Shown piece by piece: positions 11,183-22,700 of a DNA stretch of 64,000 nt. This DNA is from Xiphophorus maculatus. Its lineage: Eukaryota > Chordata > Actinopteri > Cyprinodontiformes > Poeciliidae. The stretch spans positions 12,524,565-12,588,564 of the forward strand of contig NC_036446.1 in NCBI RefSeq assembly GCF_002775205.1. The letters are read 5' to 3'. The position numbers and the translations under genes are program-made. Under the pieces are notes generated by a model. It was not told the DNA's origin, searched no databases, and saw only the letters and a list, made by a program, of their open reading frames with translations. The first letter of the stretch is position 1. Every line of letters starts with the position of its first letter.

Positions 11183-12335
11183 CTCACAGAAGCTACTGAA
11201 TTGCTGCCATGTTTTCTTTTTAATCACAATTCATTTTCTAAACCTGTTCTTTTTATTTGATTCTATAGCTTGGTTAGCTAAGCAACATTTTATAATCAAC
11301 AACATCCTCTATACTTTGTTGTTCTATACTAAAATAATCTTCCTCAATAAACACAATTTTTTTTATTCTGGGTCCAGTACCGATCTGATTCTAAATGTTT
11401 AGTTTTGAAAAAATAAATTGACTTGAAGTTATAGATGTGGAATAAACATGTTTCATTTTCTTTGATTTAATATTAAAACTTGTTTTAATCAAAGTTAAAA
11501 GCTTTCAGAGCCCAAGATTGTAGAGTTTGAATGGAAAACTAACCAACATGAATGTAAAATTCAACCTGGAGAGACTCAGAGAGAAAGTAGCTGTCTTACT
11601 TTCTTAGCTGATAGAAATAATTGCATTGCTACCAGGTTTTCTTTTTATGCATAATTCATTTAATAAATCTGTTTTTTCTTTTCATTGATTCTCTATAAAT
11701 TCACTAAGATAAAACCAAGCACAATTCTGTAAACATCCTCAATACTTCACTGCTGTTGTGCTCTAAAAAGAAATCCTGCTGAATAAATGCATTAAAAAAT
11801 AATTCTGTGTACTTTTCTGATTCTAAATGTTTATTTTTTAAACTGATGCAACTGAGGAAGATTGACTGAAATGATTTAAAAACATGAACTGAAAGGCTGG
11901 GGGTAAAAGGAGAGAGGGAATAAAATTAGGTGTGAGTGAAGGATTTTTTTAAGATAACTGAATGGCTGTTGCCACATGAATAATTTGCTTTGTCAAAAAA
12001 TGCATCCCTCCTCAAACATGAAGAAATAAAGAGTTCAGAGTGAAATAGCTTTTCCTACATAATCACCTGTTCTCTGAGCTAAAGGTATGAGTTTCATACC
12101 AACAGGACAATATTTGGGGAATATCGTCCAGCTTTAACCTTTTACAATCTAAAATTCTCACCACTTTCAAATACATAATGTTTTACATTTATTCAATTTA
12201 AATAGATTAATTTATCAAACATTTTTATCCAAAAGTTCATGTCATTTGTTTAAGATGAACACAAACAGCAAGTTGATGAAAATGAAGTCATGTTGACTTG
12301 AAATCCATTATTGACAAGAAGGTTTTGTTTTACAG
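11183..12335. other. 3' UTR and flank of LU copy 1, no further gene
   Basis: The first 170 bases are the 3' UTR up to the AATAAA at 11346. The rest is AT-rich and is repeated almost unchanged after LU copy 2 (20632-21744). Two further AATAAA motifs are present. No coding exon was recognised. Confidence 0.7.
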
Positions 12336-12538
12336 CAGGGTGTCCAAAGTTGGTCCTTGAGGGCCGACATCCTGCATGTTTTAGTTTTCTCCCTGGTTTA
12401 ACGCACCTGGATCAAATGATGGATCATTAGAAGGCCTAAGAAGAACATTGACAAGCTGAAAAGGTTGTTGGTACCACCAGGGAGAGAACTAAAACGTGCA
12501 GGATGCCGGCCCTCGAAGACCAACTTCGGGCACCCCTG
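12336..12538. mobile_element. MITE with about 50-bp terminal inverted repeats
   Basis: The left end CAGGGTGTCCAAAGTTGGTC is the near reverse complement of the right end (...CAACTTCGGGCACCCCTG), and similarity extends about 50 bases from each end. The length is about 200 bp and there is no ORF. The ends resemble hAT-type non-autonomous elements common in teleosts. A second copy, shared through duplication, lies at 21745-21947. Confidence 0.65.
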
Positions 12539-12588
12539 ATATAGTGGTAAAGAAAATATGATCTGTCTACAAGAAACAATATAGGGCA

Positions 12589-12764
12589 CAGGTGTGAAAC
12601 TCCAGTCCTCAAGGGCCGCTGTCCTGCAGTTTTTAGATGTGCAACACGTACAAAACACTGGAATGAAATGGCTTAATTACCTCCTCTTTGTGTAGATCAG
12701 TTTTCCAGGCACATCTAAAAGTTGCAGGACAGCGGCCCTTGAGGACTGGAGTTTGACACCCCAG
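12589..12764. mobile_element. MITE with long inverted ends
   Basis: The left end CAGGTGTGAAACTCCAGTCC pairs with the right end (GGACTGGAGTTTGACACCCC). The inverted arms cover about 60 bases each, including GGGCCGCTGTCCTGCA. The duplicate lies at 21998-22173. Related half-elements are inside intron 3 of the protease genes (about 24975-25110, 43193-43340 and 48370-48510). hAT-like origin is likely but not proved. Confidence 0.65.
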
Positions 12765-12766
12765 TT

Positions 12767-13013
12767 TTACAGTGTAGAGCAGTAAGAACCCATATTTGAC
12801 ACTGTAAAAAACTTTTTCTTCTTTTCAATGATATCTGGGAAAATGTTGAGAGAGGAAAACAGTAGAGCGTCTCTCTTGTGTTCAGGTAGATCCCTCTCTA
12901 AGGCGTCTCGTAAGTGATGGAAATCATACAGTTGGATGTCATGGTTGGACATCAGGATGACCTGTGGAGACTCAAATCCATGATCCTTAAGATCTGTGTT
13001 ACAAACAGGACAC
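12767..13013 (-). pseudogene. Immunity-related GTPase (IRG) fragment, copy 1
   Basis: The reverse strand encodes a peptide with ILMSNHDIQLYDFHHLRDAL and RDLPEHKRDALLFSSLNIFP. These correspond to the conserved post-G-domain segment of interferon-inducible IRG GTPases (family pattern: YLISSFD...YDF...LE..LP.HKR.AL..SLPN). Only this segment remains. The homologous region breaks off near 13013, where duplicated unit 3 begins. The fuller copy is at 22176-22700. No promoter or upstream GTPase motifs are present, so it is a gene relic. Confidence 0.7.
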
Positions 13014-14623
13014 AAAGAGAATTTTTCTGTATATTTCTGGAAATATATTGGACCATCTATATCAATTTACAAGAAATAAATGGCATGTATTATTTAAAAA
13101 TCAAATCAGAAGAGCATTAAAAATCCATCAATTTTCACATGTTTTTTTCTAGAAATATTTTGTTTTTGGGACTAAAATGAAGTGAATAGTCACAATAAAA
13201 TCATTTTTACATTTTGATCAAGCACATTAAAAATACTCATTTCAACAGTTTTTGGTTGTTTTTTTTGCTTCTTAATTTTGCAGAGAAAATTAATAAAATA
13301 GTAAACAAGAGCTTATTTGTTTACTGTAACAAATTTGCGTGTGACAAACTAAACTGAGGTTTTCTGTTAGATATTAGGCACAGAGACATTTGTAGACATG
13401 TGGTTTTAACCTTATTTCCTCCACGTAGAAAACTATTTCCATATAGAGGAAATTATGTTCCACATGAAGGAAATGGTTTTAAATTTTGAATAATTTAACA
13501 CGTAAAGTTACAACCATATATTTACATACAACAACATATATTTTTTTATCACATCTGAAGTTAAATCAGACTAAAACTCTCTTGTTTTATGTCAGAATTA
13601 CTGAAGTTATTTCTATTTGGTAAATGCCAGAAAACCTGGCGAAAACATTTTTTAGAAATTGTTTTGTAACTTTCCTCCTATTCAAAAGTTTACATACATT
13701 TAGTCAGTATCACAGATAACTGTCTCTGACTTGGGTAAAAACGTTATGGGTTTCCTTCCACAAACCTCAGATTGATTCACTGACACATTTCAGTTAATTT
13801 GAGTCACACCAAATCTAAAACACACTGATTTCTTGTTTGACACGATGAGAAACTCAGGAGAAATCAGTCAAACTATCAGGAAGAGAAATGAAGTTTGCAA
13901 CCCCATATGTATCAGTATTTATGCAGGTTACGTAAATACTCTTCTCCTCGCTGAGTTACAGAAAATGATGGGTCACAGATTTTGCTGCAGCACCTGCCCT
14001 GCTCAGCACGGATAAAAGTCGTTTGCTGGTTTCCTGACATTTTCCATCTCCAGGCTGCAGGTGTGTGCAGACAAAACATGAAGGATGTTATAAATTAAAT
14101 TGAAAACTAAATAAAATAATGAAACCAAATTATCATACCTGGGCTCTACTCTCTGTAAAAATTATTTTTGCAACTTGCTTTAACGGTTTTACGATGTATA
14201 TGCAAAAATCAGCAAAATGTTTTAATTTTAGCTAATTTTTTAGGGTAAGAACCTGCTGGCAATATTACAGTACTTTCTATGAATTTTACAACTTCTAATA
14301 TTTCCACAGTGAAGTTTTGTGGTTTCAACATTTCATAAAAGTAAAACTGACATAAAATTTATATTTCTTGAGTTATGATAATTAAATGTTTTTTTACGGT
14401 AACGTAATGCTTTGGATTCTGTAACTGTTAGCATTTTACAATTTTTACCGTAAATTTGACAGATTTTTAAAAATTTTCTTCATTGTAGGTAGTGGCTAGG
14501 CTACTAAAATGCACATGGTATTTGATTTAATCATGTTTTTGAGATTAATAATGAGGTGATTAACTGAGCAGGTGAAAAGAAAAGAATCTTCCAGTTTGAA
14601 TTTACACCAAGGTTCATCACAGT
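13014..14623. repeat. Duplicated non-coding unit, copy 3 (5' truncated)
   Basis: This unit joins the IRG fragment just after the point where the recurring short ORF would end, so it lacks that ORF. It retains the palindromic module (13415-13473), the Tc1-like remnant (about 13675-14015) and the shared tail. The tail is interrupted by the LINE at 14635. Confidence 0.7.
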
Positions 14624-14634
14624 GCATTTTATAC

Positions 14635-16411
14635 CATCCATCCATCCATCCATCTTCTTCCGCTCATCCGGGGTCGGGTTGCGGGGTTAGCAGGTAACCC
14701 CTGAAGGGAGGCCCAGACTTCCCTCTCCCCAGCCACTTCTTCCAGCTCTTCCGGGGGAATCCCGAGGCGTTCCCAGGCCAGCCGAGAGACATAGTCCCTC
14801 CAGCGTGTCCTGGGTCTTCCCCAGGGCCTCCTCCCTGTGGGACGAGCCTGGAACACCTCACCAGGGAGGCGTCCAGGAGGCATCCTGACCAGATGCCCGA
14901 GCCACCTCAACTGGCTCCTCTCGATGTGAAGGAGCAGAGGCTCTACTCTGAGTCCCTCCCGGATGACTGAGCTTCTCACCCTATCTCTAAGGGAGAGCTC
15001 AGCCACCCTATGGAGAAAACCCGTTTCGGCCACTTGTATCCGCGATCTCGTTCTTTCGGTCATGACCCAAAGCTCATGACCATAGATGAGGGTGGGAATG
15101 TAGATCGACCGGTAAATCGAGAGCTTCGCCTTTTGGCTCAGCTCTCTCTTCACCACGACGGACCGGTACAGCGCCCGCTTGACAGCAGACGCTGCGCCAA
15201 TCTGCCTGTCGATCTCCCGCTCCCTTCTTCCCTTATTCGTGAACAAGATCCCGAGATACTTGAACTCCTCCACCTGGGGCAGGACACCCCCCTTGACCCG
15301 GAGAAGGCACTCTACCCTTTACCGGCTCAAGACCATGGCCTCGGATTTGGAGGCACTGATCCCCATCCCGGCCGCTTCACACTCGGCTGCGAACCGCTCC
15401 AGCGAGAGCTGCAGATCACGGCCCGATGAAGCCAAAAGGACCACATCGTCTGAAAAAAGCAGAGATGAGATCCTAAGGCCACCAAATCAGATCCCCTCAA
15501 CACCTTGGCCGCGCCTAGAAATTCTGTCCATGAAAGTGATTAACAGAATCGGTGACAAAGGGCAGCCCTGGCGGAGTCCAACTCTCACCGGAAACGAGCC
15601 CGACTTACTGTCGGCAATGCGGACCAGACTCTGACACCGGTCATACAGGGACCTGACAGCCCGTATCAAAGGGCCTGGTACCCCATACTCCCGGAGAACC
15701 CCCCACAGGGCTCCCCGAGGGACACGGTCGAACGCCTTCTCCGAGTCCACAAAACACATGTAGACTGGTTGGGTGAACTCCCGTGCACCCTCCAGGACCC
15801 TGCCAAGGGTGTAGAGCTGGTCCAGTGTTCCACGACCAGGATGAAAACCACACTGCTCTTCCTGAATCCGAGGTTCGACTATCCGACGGACCCTCCTCTC
15901 CAGGACCCCTGAATTGACCTTGCCAGGGAGGCTTAAGAGTGTGACCCCTCTTTAATTGGAGCACACCCTCCGGTCCCCCTTTTTGAACACCTTATAGTGG
16001 TGGAGGGGTTTGAGTGTCCCAATGATCCTAGGAGCTATGCTGTCTGGGGCTTCATGCCCCTGGTAGGGTCACCCAAGGCAGACAGGTCCTAGGTGAGGGA
16101 CCAGACAAAACGCAGCCCAAAGACCCCAATGATGAATGAAAATCTTGGACTTGGTGTTCCCTTGCCCGGACGCGGGTCACCGGGGCCCCACTCTGGAGCC
16201 AGGCCTGGAGGGGAGGGGCACGATGGCGAGCGCCTGGTGGCCGGGCTTTTACCCATGGGGCCCAGCTGGGCTCAGCCCAAAGAGGAAACATGGGTCCCCC
16301 CTCCCATGGGCCCACCACCCGTGGGAGGGCCAAAGGGGTCGGGTGCATTGTGTGATGGGTGGCGACCAAGGGCGGGGACCCTGGCGGTCCGATCCTCGGT
16401 TGCAGAAGCTG
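14635..16411 (-). mobile_element. RTE/Rex3-like LINE with inverted 5' part
   Basis: The reverse strand from about 15985 down to 14635 encodes the C-terminal half of a reverse transcriptase: DSEKAFDRVPRG, GLRQGCPLSPIL, a FSDD-type active-site box, and a C-terminal domain with GRPRTRWRDYVSRLAWERLG. It ends in a (GATG)n tail. From about 15985 to 16411 the GC-rich 5' UTR of the same family reads on the + strand. The insertion is flanked by the 11-bp target duplication GCATTTTATAC (14624-14634 and 16412-16422), so both parts arrived in one event. Several stops interrupt the frame. The clade name rests on memory of tail and motifs. Confidence 0.8.
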
Positions 16412-16451
16412 GCATTTTATACTTTGTTTTAATTTTAAAGTTTTAATTTTA

Positions 16452-16640
16452 GGGCGTGCCGTGGTAGCGTAGTGGTTAGCGCAACCCGTATTTGGAGGCC
16501 TTGAGTCCTCGACGCGACCGTTGCTGGTTCGACTCCCGGACCCGACGACATTTGCCGCATGTCTTCCCCGTTTCCTGTCAATCTACTGTCATGTAAGGGA
16601 CACTAGAGCTCACATAAAGACGCCTGGAGGTGTAAAAAAA
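16452..16640 (+). mobile_element. tRNA-derived SINE
   Basis: The head contains a pol III A box (TAGCGTAGTGG, 16465-16475) and B box (GGTTCGACTCC, 16526-16536). The body includes CATGTCTTCCCCGTTTCCTG and GACACTAGAGCTCACATAAAG. It ends in an A-rich tract. TTTAATTTTA flanks both sides, a plausible target duplication. The same family lies at 37222-37414 and 46451-46640 on the - strand. It is not a functional tRNA gene: the cloverleaf is not maintained. Confidence 0.75.
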
Positions 16641-18640
16641 AGCTTTAATTTTACAGCTCACAGATTTTTAAATGAACATAATTCATTGTTGGTCCTTTAG
16701 TCTTGCAGAAGAGGAAATCTTATGTCCAGTGAAACCAGTTTCCTGCACTTTGCTGCAGTTAGAGAGTAAAACAGAGGTGTGAGCCAAGAGCCATTTCAAG
16801 ACATTTGTGAGCTTTAAGCACAAATACTCTGTTTGATCCCCAAAATAACAAAAAGATCTGACTTTACAGGAAAAATAAATATTGTTTTGAGTATTTATTA
16901 GCACAGTTCCATGATTACATCTTGCCATGTTGTCTGGTTGTTTACCTTTGCAGATTTAGTTTGAACCTTAATTATCCAAAATGTATAGAAACAGCAAGTT
17001 ATTCATAATATAATATTATTTTATTTTGTTTAATAAAAGAGATGAAACAGAAAATGTCCTGTGACAGACTGGCGACCTGTGAAGGGTGACTCTGCCTCTC
17101 GCCCAGAACATTAGCTGGAGACAGTCACCAGCACCTCCTGACCCCACTAGGGACAAGGGTGTAAGAAAATGAATGTATGGATGGATCAAATGGAAAATTA
17201 TAACAGTTTTTACATATTTCAACATAAAATGCTTCACAAATGAAACAAATGTTTTGCATCACCAGAAACTCCTCTGATTCTGTGTATCAGTGTAACGATG
17301 AATCCTGGCTGCTTCGCCTCATCAACGTTTATTAAAATTGTCATTTCCTTGTCTACAATATTCACAAGCAACATGATGGGTAAAAATCCTCAACACAGTC
17401 TTGAAAATATGCTTATAAATGTTGATACATTTGTCTCAGTGTTCAAGAGACCAAAGAGACGTTTAGGGAGGACGCGGCCTCTAGAGCCTGAGTCCATTAG
17501 AAAACTTGTTATAATGGTGAATTTCAAGGTGTGAGATTTGTTTCAGTATATTTCTGGAATATATTAGCCATCTTTATCAATTTACAACAAAATGAATTTC
17601 ATGAATTATTTAAAAATCAAATCAGAAGAACATTAAAAATCCATCATTTTCCATATATTTTTTTCTAGAAATATTTAGTTTTTGGCACTAAAATGAAGTG
17701 AATAGTCACAATAAGAATCATTTTACATTTTGATCAAGCACATTAAAAATACTCATTTCAACAGGTTTTTTTTTTGCTTCTTAATTTTGCAGAGAAAATT
17801 AATAAAATAGTAAACAAGAGCTTATTTGTTTAATATAACAAATTTGCGTGTGACAAACTAAACTGAGGTTTCCTGTTAGATATTAGGCACAGAGACATTT
17901 GTAGACATGTGGTTTTAACCTTATTTCCTCCATGTAGAAAACTATTTCCATATAGAGGAAATTATGTTCCACATGGAGGAAAAGGTTTTAAATTTTGAAT
18001 AACTTAACACGTAAAGTTACAACCAGATATTTACATACAACAACATATATTTTTTATCACATCTGAAGTTAAATCAGACTAAAACTCTCTTGTTTTATGT
18101 CAGAATTACTGAAGTTATTTCTATTTGCTAAATGCCAGAAAACTTGGCAAAAACAGTTTTTAGAAATTGTTTTGTAACTTTCCTCCTATTCAAAAGTTTA
18201 CATACATTTAGTCAGTATCACAGATAACTGTCTCTGACTTGGGTAAAAACATTTTGGGCCTTCACTGTAGGAAGGCAGTGGCCAGGCTACTAAAATGCAC
18301 ATGGTATTTGATTTAATCATGTTTTTGAGATTAACAATGAGGTGATTAACTGAGCAGGTGAAAAGAAAAGCATCTTCTAGTTTGAATTTACACCAAAGTT
18401 CATCACAGTGCATTTTATGCTTCGTTTTAATTTTAAAGTTTTAATTTTACAGCTCACAAATTTTTAAATGAACATAATTCATTGTTGGTCATTTAGTCTT
18501 GCAGAAGAGGAAATCTTATGTCCAGTGAAACCAGTTTCCTGCACTTTGCTGCAGTTAGAGAGTAAAACAGAGGTGTGAGCCAAGAGCCATTTGAAGGTAT
18601 TTGTGAGCTTTAAGCACAAATACTCTGTTTGACACAATGT
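16641..18640. repeat. Duplicated non-coding unit, copy 4
   Basis: Carries the ATGG-tailed interspersed repeat (17050-17190), the recurring short ORF (17298-17534, with VSVF in place of VSMF), the palindromic module (17924-17982) and a Tc1-like remnant that stops abruptly near 18250. It then joins directly to the shared tail, so most of the remnant and about 1 kb of unit have been deleted here. Confidence 0.7.
17298..17534 (+). other. Recurring short ORF of unknown function, copy 3
   Basis: Same 78-codon frame as at 6671-6907, starting MNPGCFASSTFIKIVISLST and ending VNFKV just before a GTGTGA donor-like site. No recognised homologue. Against the other copies it shows one conservative change (Met to Val) and silent changes. 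Confidence 0.25.
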
Positions 18641-19194
18641 CTTTCTCCTGGGTCTGAGTGCCAAAGACTTTCATTTGTCAGTCAAAATTTCTAATAGCTC
18701 TCTCTCTCTCTCACTGTGTGTGTGTGTGTCTGTCCAGGTTGAAATTACTGTTAAACTCAAAGGAACTAAATCATATAAAAATTGATTGACAAATATGTAA
18801 AATCAGTAAATGTGGTTCAATTCCTTTTTGTGTTTTCATTTATTTTATAGAAATTAGATACATAGGAATTTTCACAGCATTGTAGTGTCAGGTAAAGGTT
18901 GGTCTCTCTGATTATGAACACCTAATTGTAGTTTGTAAGTGTTTGACAGATAGTTATTGTAGATTTCTTATAAACATTTCTTAAACTGTAAGGGATGCTG
19001 GATCTTGGTCTGTGGGACCAAACAGACACATTTAACATTTTCTTCTACAATACGTAAATACATACTGTACTTTATTTTCATCACACTTATAAAAAAAAGT
19101 CTGAACAAACATCAAACAATTCATTTCTGAGGATCATGTCATATAACAATTTCCTTAGATTAAAGTACTGTGATAACAGTAAGGCCTGTTTCTG

Positions 19195-19368
19195 ATTGGC
19201 TAGTAGTGTGCTTCTTTTTACATACATTATGAATCTGCCAATCACAAGCAGGAGGATCTGCTTAGTTAGAGGAGGTGTAAAACTGAGAGTAGATCCCCTC
19301 CCAGAAAATCTTTCAATATATATTTTCAACTGAGAAAGTTATCACTCACTTTGTGATCCATCAGCAAA
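19195..19368 (+). promoter_or_regulatory. Putative promoter of LU gene copy 2
   Basis: Nearly identical to the region before copy 1: inverted CCAAT (ATTGG), direct CCAAT and an AATATATATTT TATA-like stretch at the same distances from the ATG at 19369. The genes should share basal regulation unless distal elements differ. Confidence 0.5.
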
Positions 19369-20631
19369 ATGTTCCTCTTCACTTTGGTGCTCGTGGTGCT
19401 GTTTCTACCGGAAGGCAAGTTTTTGATTATGATTAATATTATTCTAACATTATAATGTTTAGTGTGATTTCATTAAATTTAGATTTTCTCCCATTAAAAA
19501 CTACAATAATTATCTAATTCCTGTTTGTCTTGTTAAACCTTTTAAACTTTTTCTTCCCTCTCTGTATTTTGTGCTGATGTGATTCAACCATTTTGTCTTG
19601 GTTAAGAAGAGAATTTTGTTATTTAGAAAAAATGTAATAATGTTCATTTTCTCTTTGTTTTAATTAGCTGACAACCTGAAATGTAAATGTGTACCTGGCC
19701 CCTACGTAAATTGCTATGCAGAAACAACTGAATGTCCCTCACAGAACTATAGTTGTTTAGTAGCAACAGAAGTCTATTTTTCAGGTACGTATTTGTGAGG
19801 TTTCCAGTTGATGACATTTAGTTTCTGAACTCATCACTTTAAAGTTTATGTTCTTTAATTACAGATGGTGCAAAGATTGAGCGCAACTACAAAGGTTGCA
19901 TTATATCTGAACTGTGTCTTAGCTACTCTGTCAACTTTGGAGCTGAAAGAATTGTACAAAACAGCAAGTGCTGCAGTGAAGATCTCTGCAACGCTCGGAT
20001 TAACTACACAAAACCTGGTAATTAATTCATTGGTTATGTTTTTCAATACTTTGTACAATTTGAATTTACAGTGCTCACAAACTTTTTTAACCCATTAGAG
20101 ATTTGGATAAAAAACAGAATACACTTAGTTTTGTGAGTCCAGCTTCATATACATGTTTTAGGAGAAACAAGTTGGTGACAAAAAAATTAAGTTTTTAAGA
20201 AAAAATTATAATAATTCTTCATTTCTTTTCAGTAGAATAACTATCTCTGTATCTTAGAGTACAATTCCACTACAAATGGAAAAAAGTGCTTCAGTTGTGA
20301 CGGAGAAAACTGCACAAAAACCCTTAACTGTGCAGGGGATGAAAACTCCTGCTTTAAAGTAACAGGTAAGAGGCCAACATGTTTGCATGCTTCATATTTA
20401 TCATCACAAGAACATTAAGAACAGATCCAAATGTGTTTATGACATCCTAACTTTATTCTCATTTTTAAAGAAAATGTAGCTGGAGTAAGTCTGACGCTGA
20501 AGGGATGTGCCTCTGAGTCGGTGTGCTCAGATAGGGCAGCTTCACTGGTGAATCAGATCACTGGATCAAATATTAGCTGCTGCCAGAGTGACTACTGCAA
20601 CGGCGCCAGCAGCACCAGCAGCACTTTTTAA
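19369..20631 (+). CDS. Secreted two-LU-domain protein (Ly6/uPAR family), copy 2
   Basis: Predicted 194-residue protein. Exons: 19369-19414, 19668-19784, 19865-20017, 20258-20365 and 20471-20631, all phase 1. The signal peptide exon is identical to copy 1. Both LU domains keep ten cysteines and end in CCSEDLCN and CCQSDYCN. After ASSTSSTF the frame stops at TAA. The Ser/Thr repeat, GPI signal and original stop have been removed by a deletion that joined the first repeat units directly to the copy 1-type 3' UTR. The product should therefore be soluble. Intron 1 has the GC donor. A polyadenylation signal is at 20754-20759. Exons 2, 3 and 5 differ from copy 1 mostly by amino-acid changes. Confidence 0.85.
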
Positions 20632-22175
20632 TCACAATTCGTTTTCTAAACCTGTTCTTTTTATTTGATTCTATAGCTTGGTTAGCTAAGCAGCATGTTA
20701 TAATCAACAACATCCTCTATACTTTGTTGTTCTATACTAAAATAATCTTCCTCAATAAACACAATTTTTTATTATTCTGGGTCCAGTACCGATCTGATTC
20801 TAAATGTTTAGTTTTGAAAAAATAAAATGACTTGAAGTTATAGATGTGGAATAAACATGTTTCATTTTCTTTGATTTAATATTAAAACTTGTTTTAATCA
20901 AAGTTAAAAGCTTTCAGAGCCCAAGATTGTAGAGTTTGAATGGAAAACTAACCAACATGAATGTAAAATTCAACCTGGAGAGACTCAGAGAGAAAGTAGC
21001 TGTCTTACTTTCTTAGCTGATAGAAATAATTGCAATGCTACCAGGTTTTCTTTTTATGCATAATTCATTTAATAAATCTGTTTTTTCTTTTCATTGATTC
21101 TCTATAAATTCACTAAGATAAAACCAAGCACAATTCTGTAAACATCCTCAATACTTCACTGCTGTTGTGCTCTAAAAAGAAATCCTGCTGAATAAATGCA
21201 TTAAAAAATAATTCTGTGTACTTTTCTGATTCTAAATGTTTATTTTTTAAACTGATGCAACTGAGGAAGATTGACTGAAATGATTTAAAAACATGAACTG
21301 AAAGGCTGGGGGTAAAAGGAGAGAGGGAATAAAATTAGGTGTGAGTGAAGGATTTTTTTAAGATAACTGAATGGCTGTTGCCACATGAATAATTTGCTTT
21401 GTCAAAAAATGCATCCCTCCTCAAACATGAAGAAATAAAGAGTTCAGAGTGAAATAGCTTTTCCTACATAATCACCTGTTCTCTGAGCTAAAGGTATGAG
21501 TTTCATACCAACAGGACAATATTTGGGGAATATCGTCCAGCTTTAACCTTTTACAATCTAAAATTCTCACCACTTTCAAATACATAATGTTTTACATTTA
21601 TTCAATTTAAATAGATTAATTTATCAAACATTTTTATCCAAAAGTTCATGTCATTTGTTTAAGATGAACACAAACAGCAAGTTGATGAAAATGAAGTCAT
21701 GTTGACTTGAAATCCATTATTGACAAGAAGGTTTTGTTTTACAGCAGGGTGTCCAAAGTTGGTCCTTGAGGGCCGACATCCTGCATGTTTTAGTTTTCTC
21801 CCTGGTTTAACGCACCTGGATCAAATGATGGATCATTAGAAGGCCTAAGAAGAACATTGACAAGCTGAAAAGGTTGTTGGTACCACCAGGGAGAGAACTA
21901 AAACGTGCAGGATGCCGGCCCTCGAAGACCAACTTCGGGCACCCCTGATATAGTGGTAAAGAAAATATGATCTGTCTACAAGAAACAATATAGGGCACAG
22001 GTGTGAAACTCCAGTCCTCAAGGGCCGCTGTCCTGCAGTTTTTAGATGTGCAACACGTACAAAACACTGGAATGAAATGGTTTAATTACCTCCTCTTTGT
22101 GTAGATCAGTTTTCCAGACACATCTAAAAGTTGCAGGACAGCGGCCCTTGAGGACTGGAGTTTGACACCCCAGTT
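20632..22175. other. Flank of LU copy 2 with two MITEs, no gene
   Basis: Near-identical to 11220-12766 (offset about 9409). It includes the 3' UTR, AT-rich spacer and duplicates of both MITEs (21745-21947 and 21998-22173). No coding exon recognised. Confidence 0.7.
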
Positions 22176-22700
22176 TTACAGTGTAGAGCAGTAAGAACCC
22201 ATATTTGACACTGTAAAAAACTTTTTCTTATTTTCAATGATATCTGGGAAAATGTTGAGAGAGGAAAACAGTAGAGCGTCTCTCTTGTGTTCAGGTAGAT
22301 CCCTCTCTAAGGCGTCTCGTAAGTGATGGAAATCATACAGTTGGATGTCATGGTTGGACATCAGGATGACCTGTGGAGACTCAAATCCATGATCCTTAAG
22401 ATCTGTGTTACAAACAGGACACATTCATGTTATAGACCTATGCAATTTCATCTATTTTCTTTTAAAGTGTATTAAAAATGTCTCTTGAGAACAGCAGTCA
22501 TTGGAAGACACTACTAACATAATGTTCTCTGATCTGTGCTAAATACTTTTCTTGGCTGAAATCTTTCTTTCTTTCTTCATGTCATAAATTATTGTCAACC
22601 TTTGAGCGAACAAAGTAGAACTTCTTCCCCATCTTCTTGATCTCCTTTGCAAGTTTGACATCATTTTCTCTGAAGCGATCAGCTGAGATGATAATAAAGA
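22176..22700 (-). pseudogene. Immunity-related GTPase (IRG) pseudogene
   Basis: Reading the reverse strand from about 22695, the frame gives [20 protein letters not shown] then [20 protein letters not shown], the conserved IRG stretch around the G4 motif (SKVD). An in-frame TGA follows, then HEERKKDFSQEKYLAQIREH, another stop, and finally the NHDIQLYDFHHL / LPEHKRDALLFSSLNIFP segment. The order matches interferon-inducible IRG GTPases, but the P-loop half is missing and stops interrupt the rest. Homology ends at about 22696, where an unrelated coding segment begins on the opposite strand. IRGs act in cell-autonomous immunity. This copy cannot encode a GTPase. Confidence 0.75.

Noticed and set aside
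10746-11402. 218-codon Ala/Pro-rich ORF and antisense Leu/Val-rich ORF
   Set aside because: Both are other frames of the 9-bp Ser/Thr repeat of LU gene copy 1. The LU frame is fixed by splice phases, cysteines and the GPI tail.
16052-16446. Overlapping GC-rich ORFs of about 100 codons on both strands
   Set aside because: They lie in the inverted 5' UTR of the RTE-like LINE.
16452-16540. Candidate tRNA gene
   Set aside because: A and B boxes are present, but the cloverleaf does not close and the body and target duplication mark it as a SINE.
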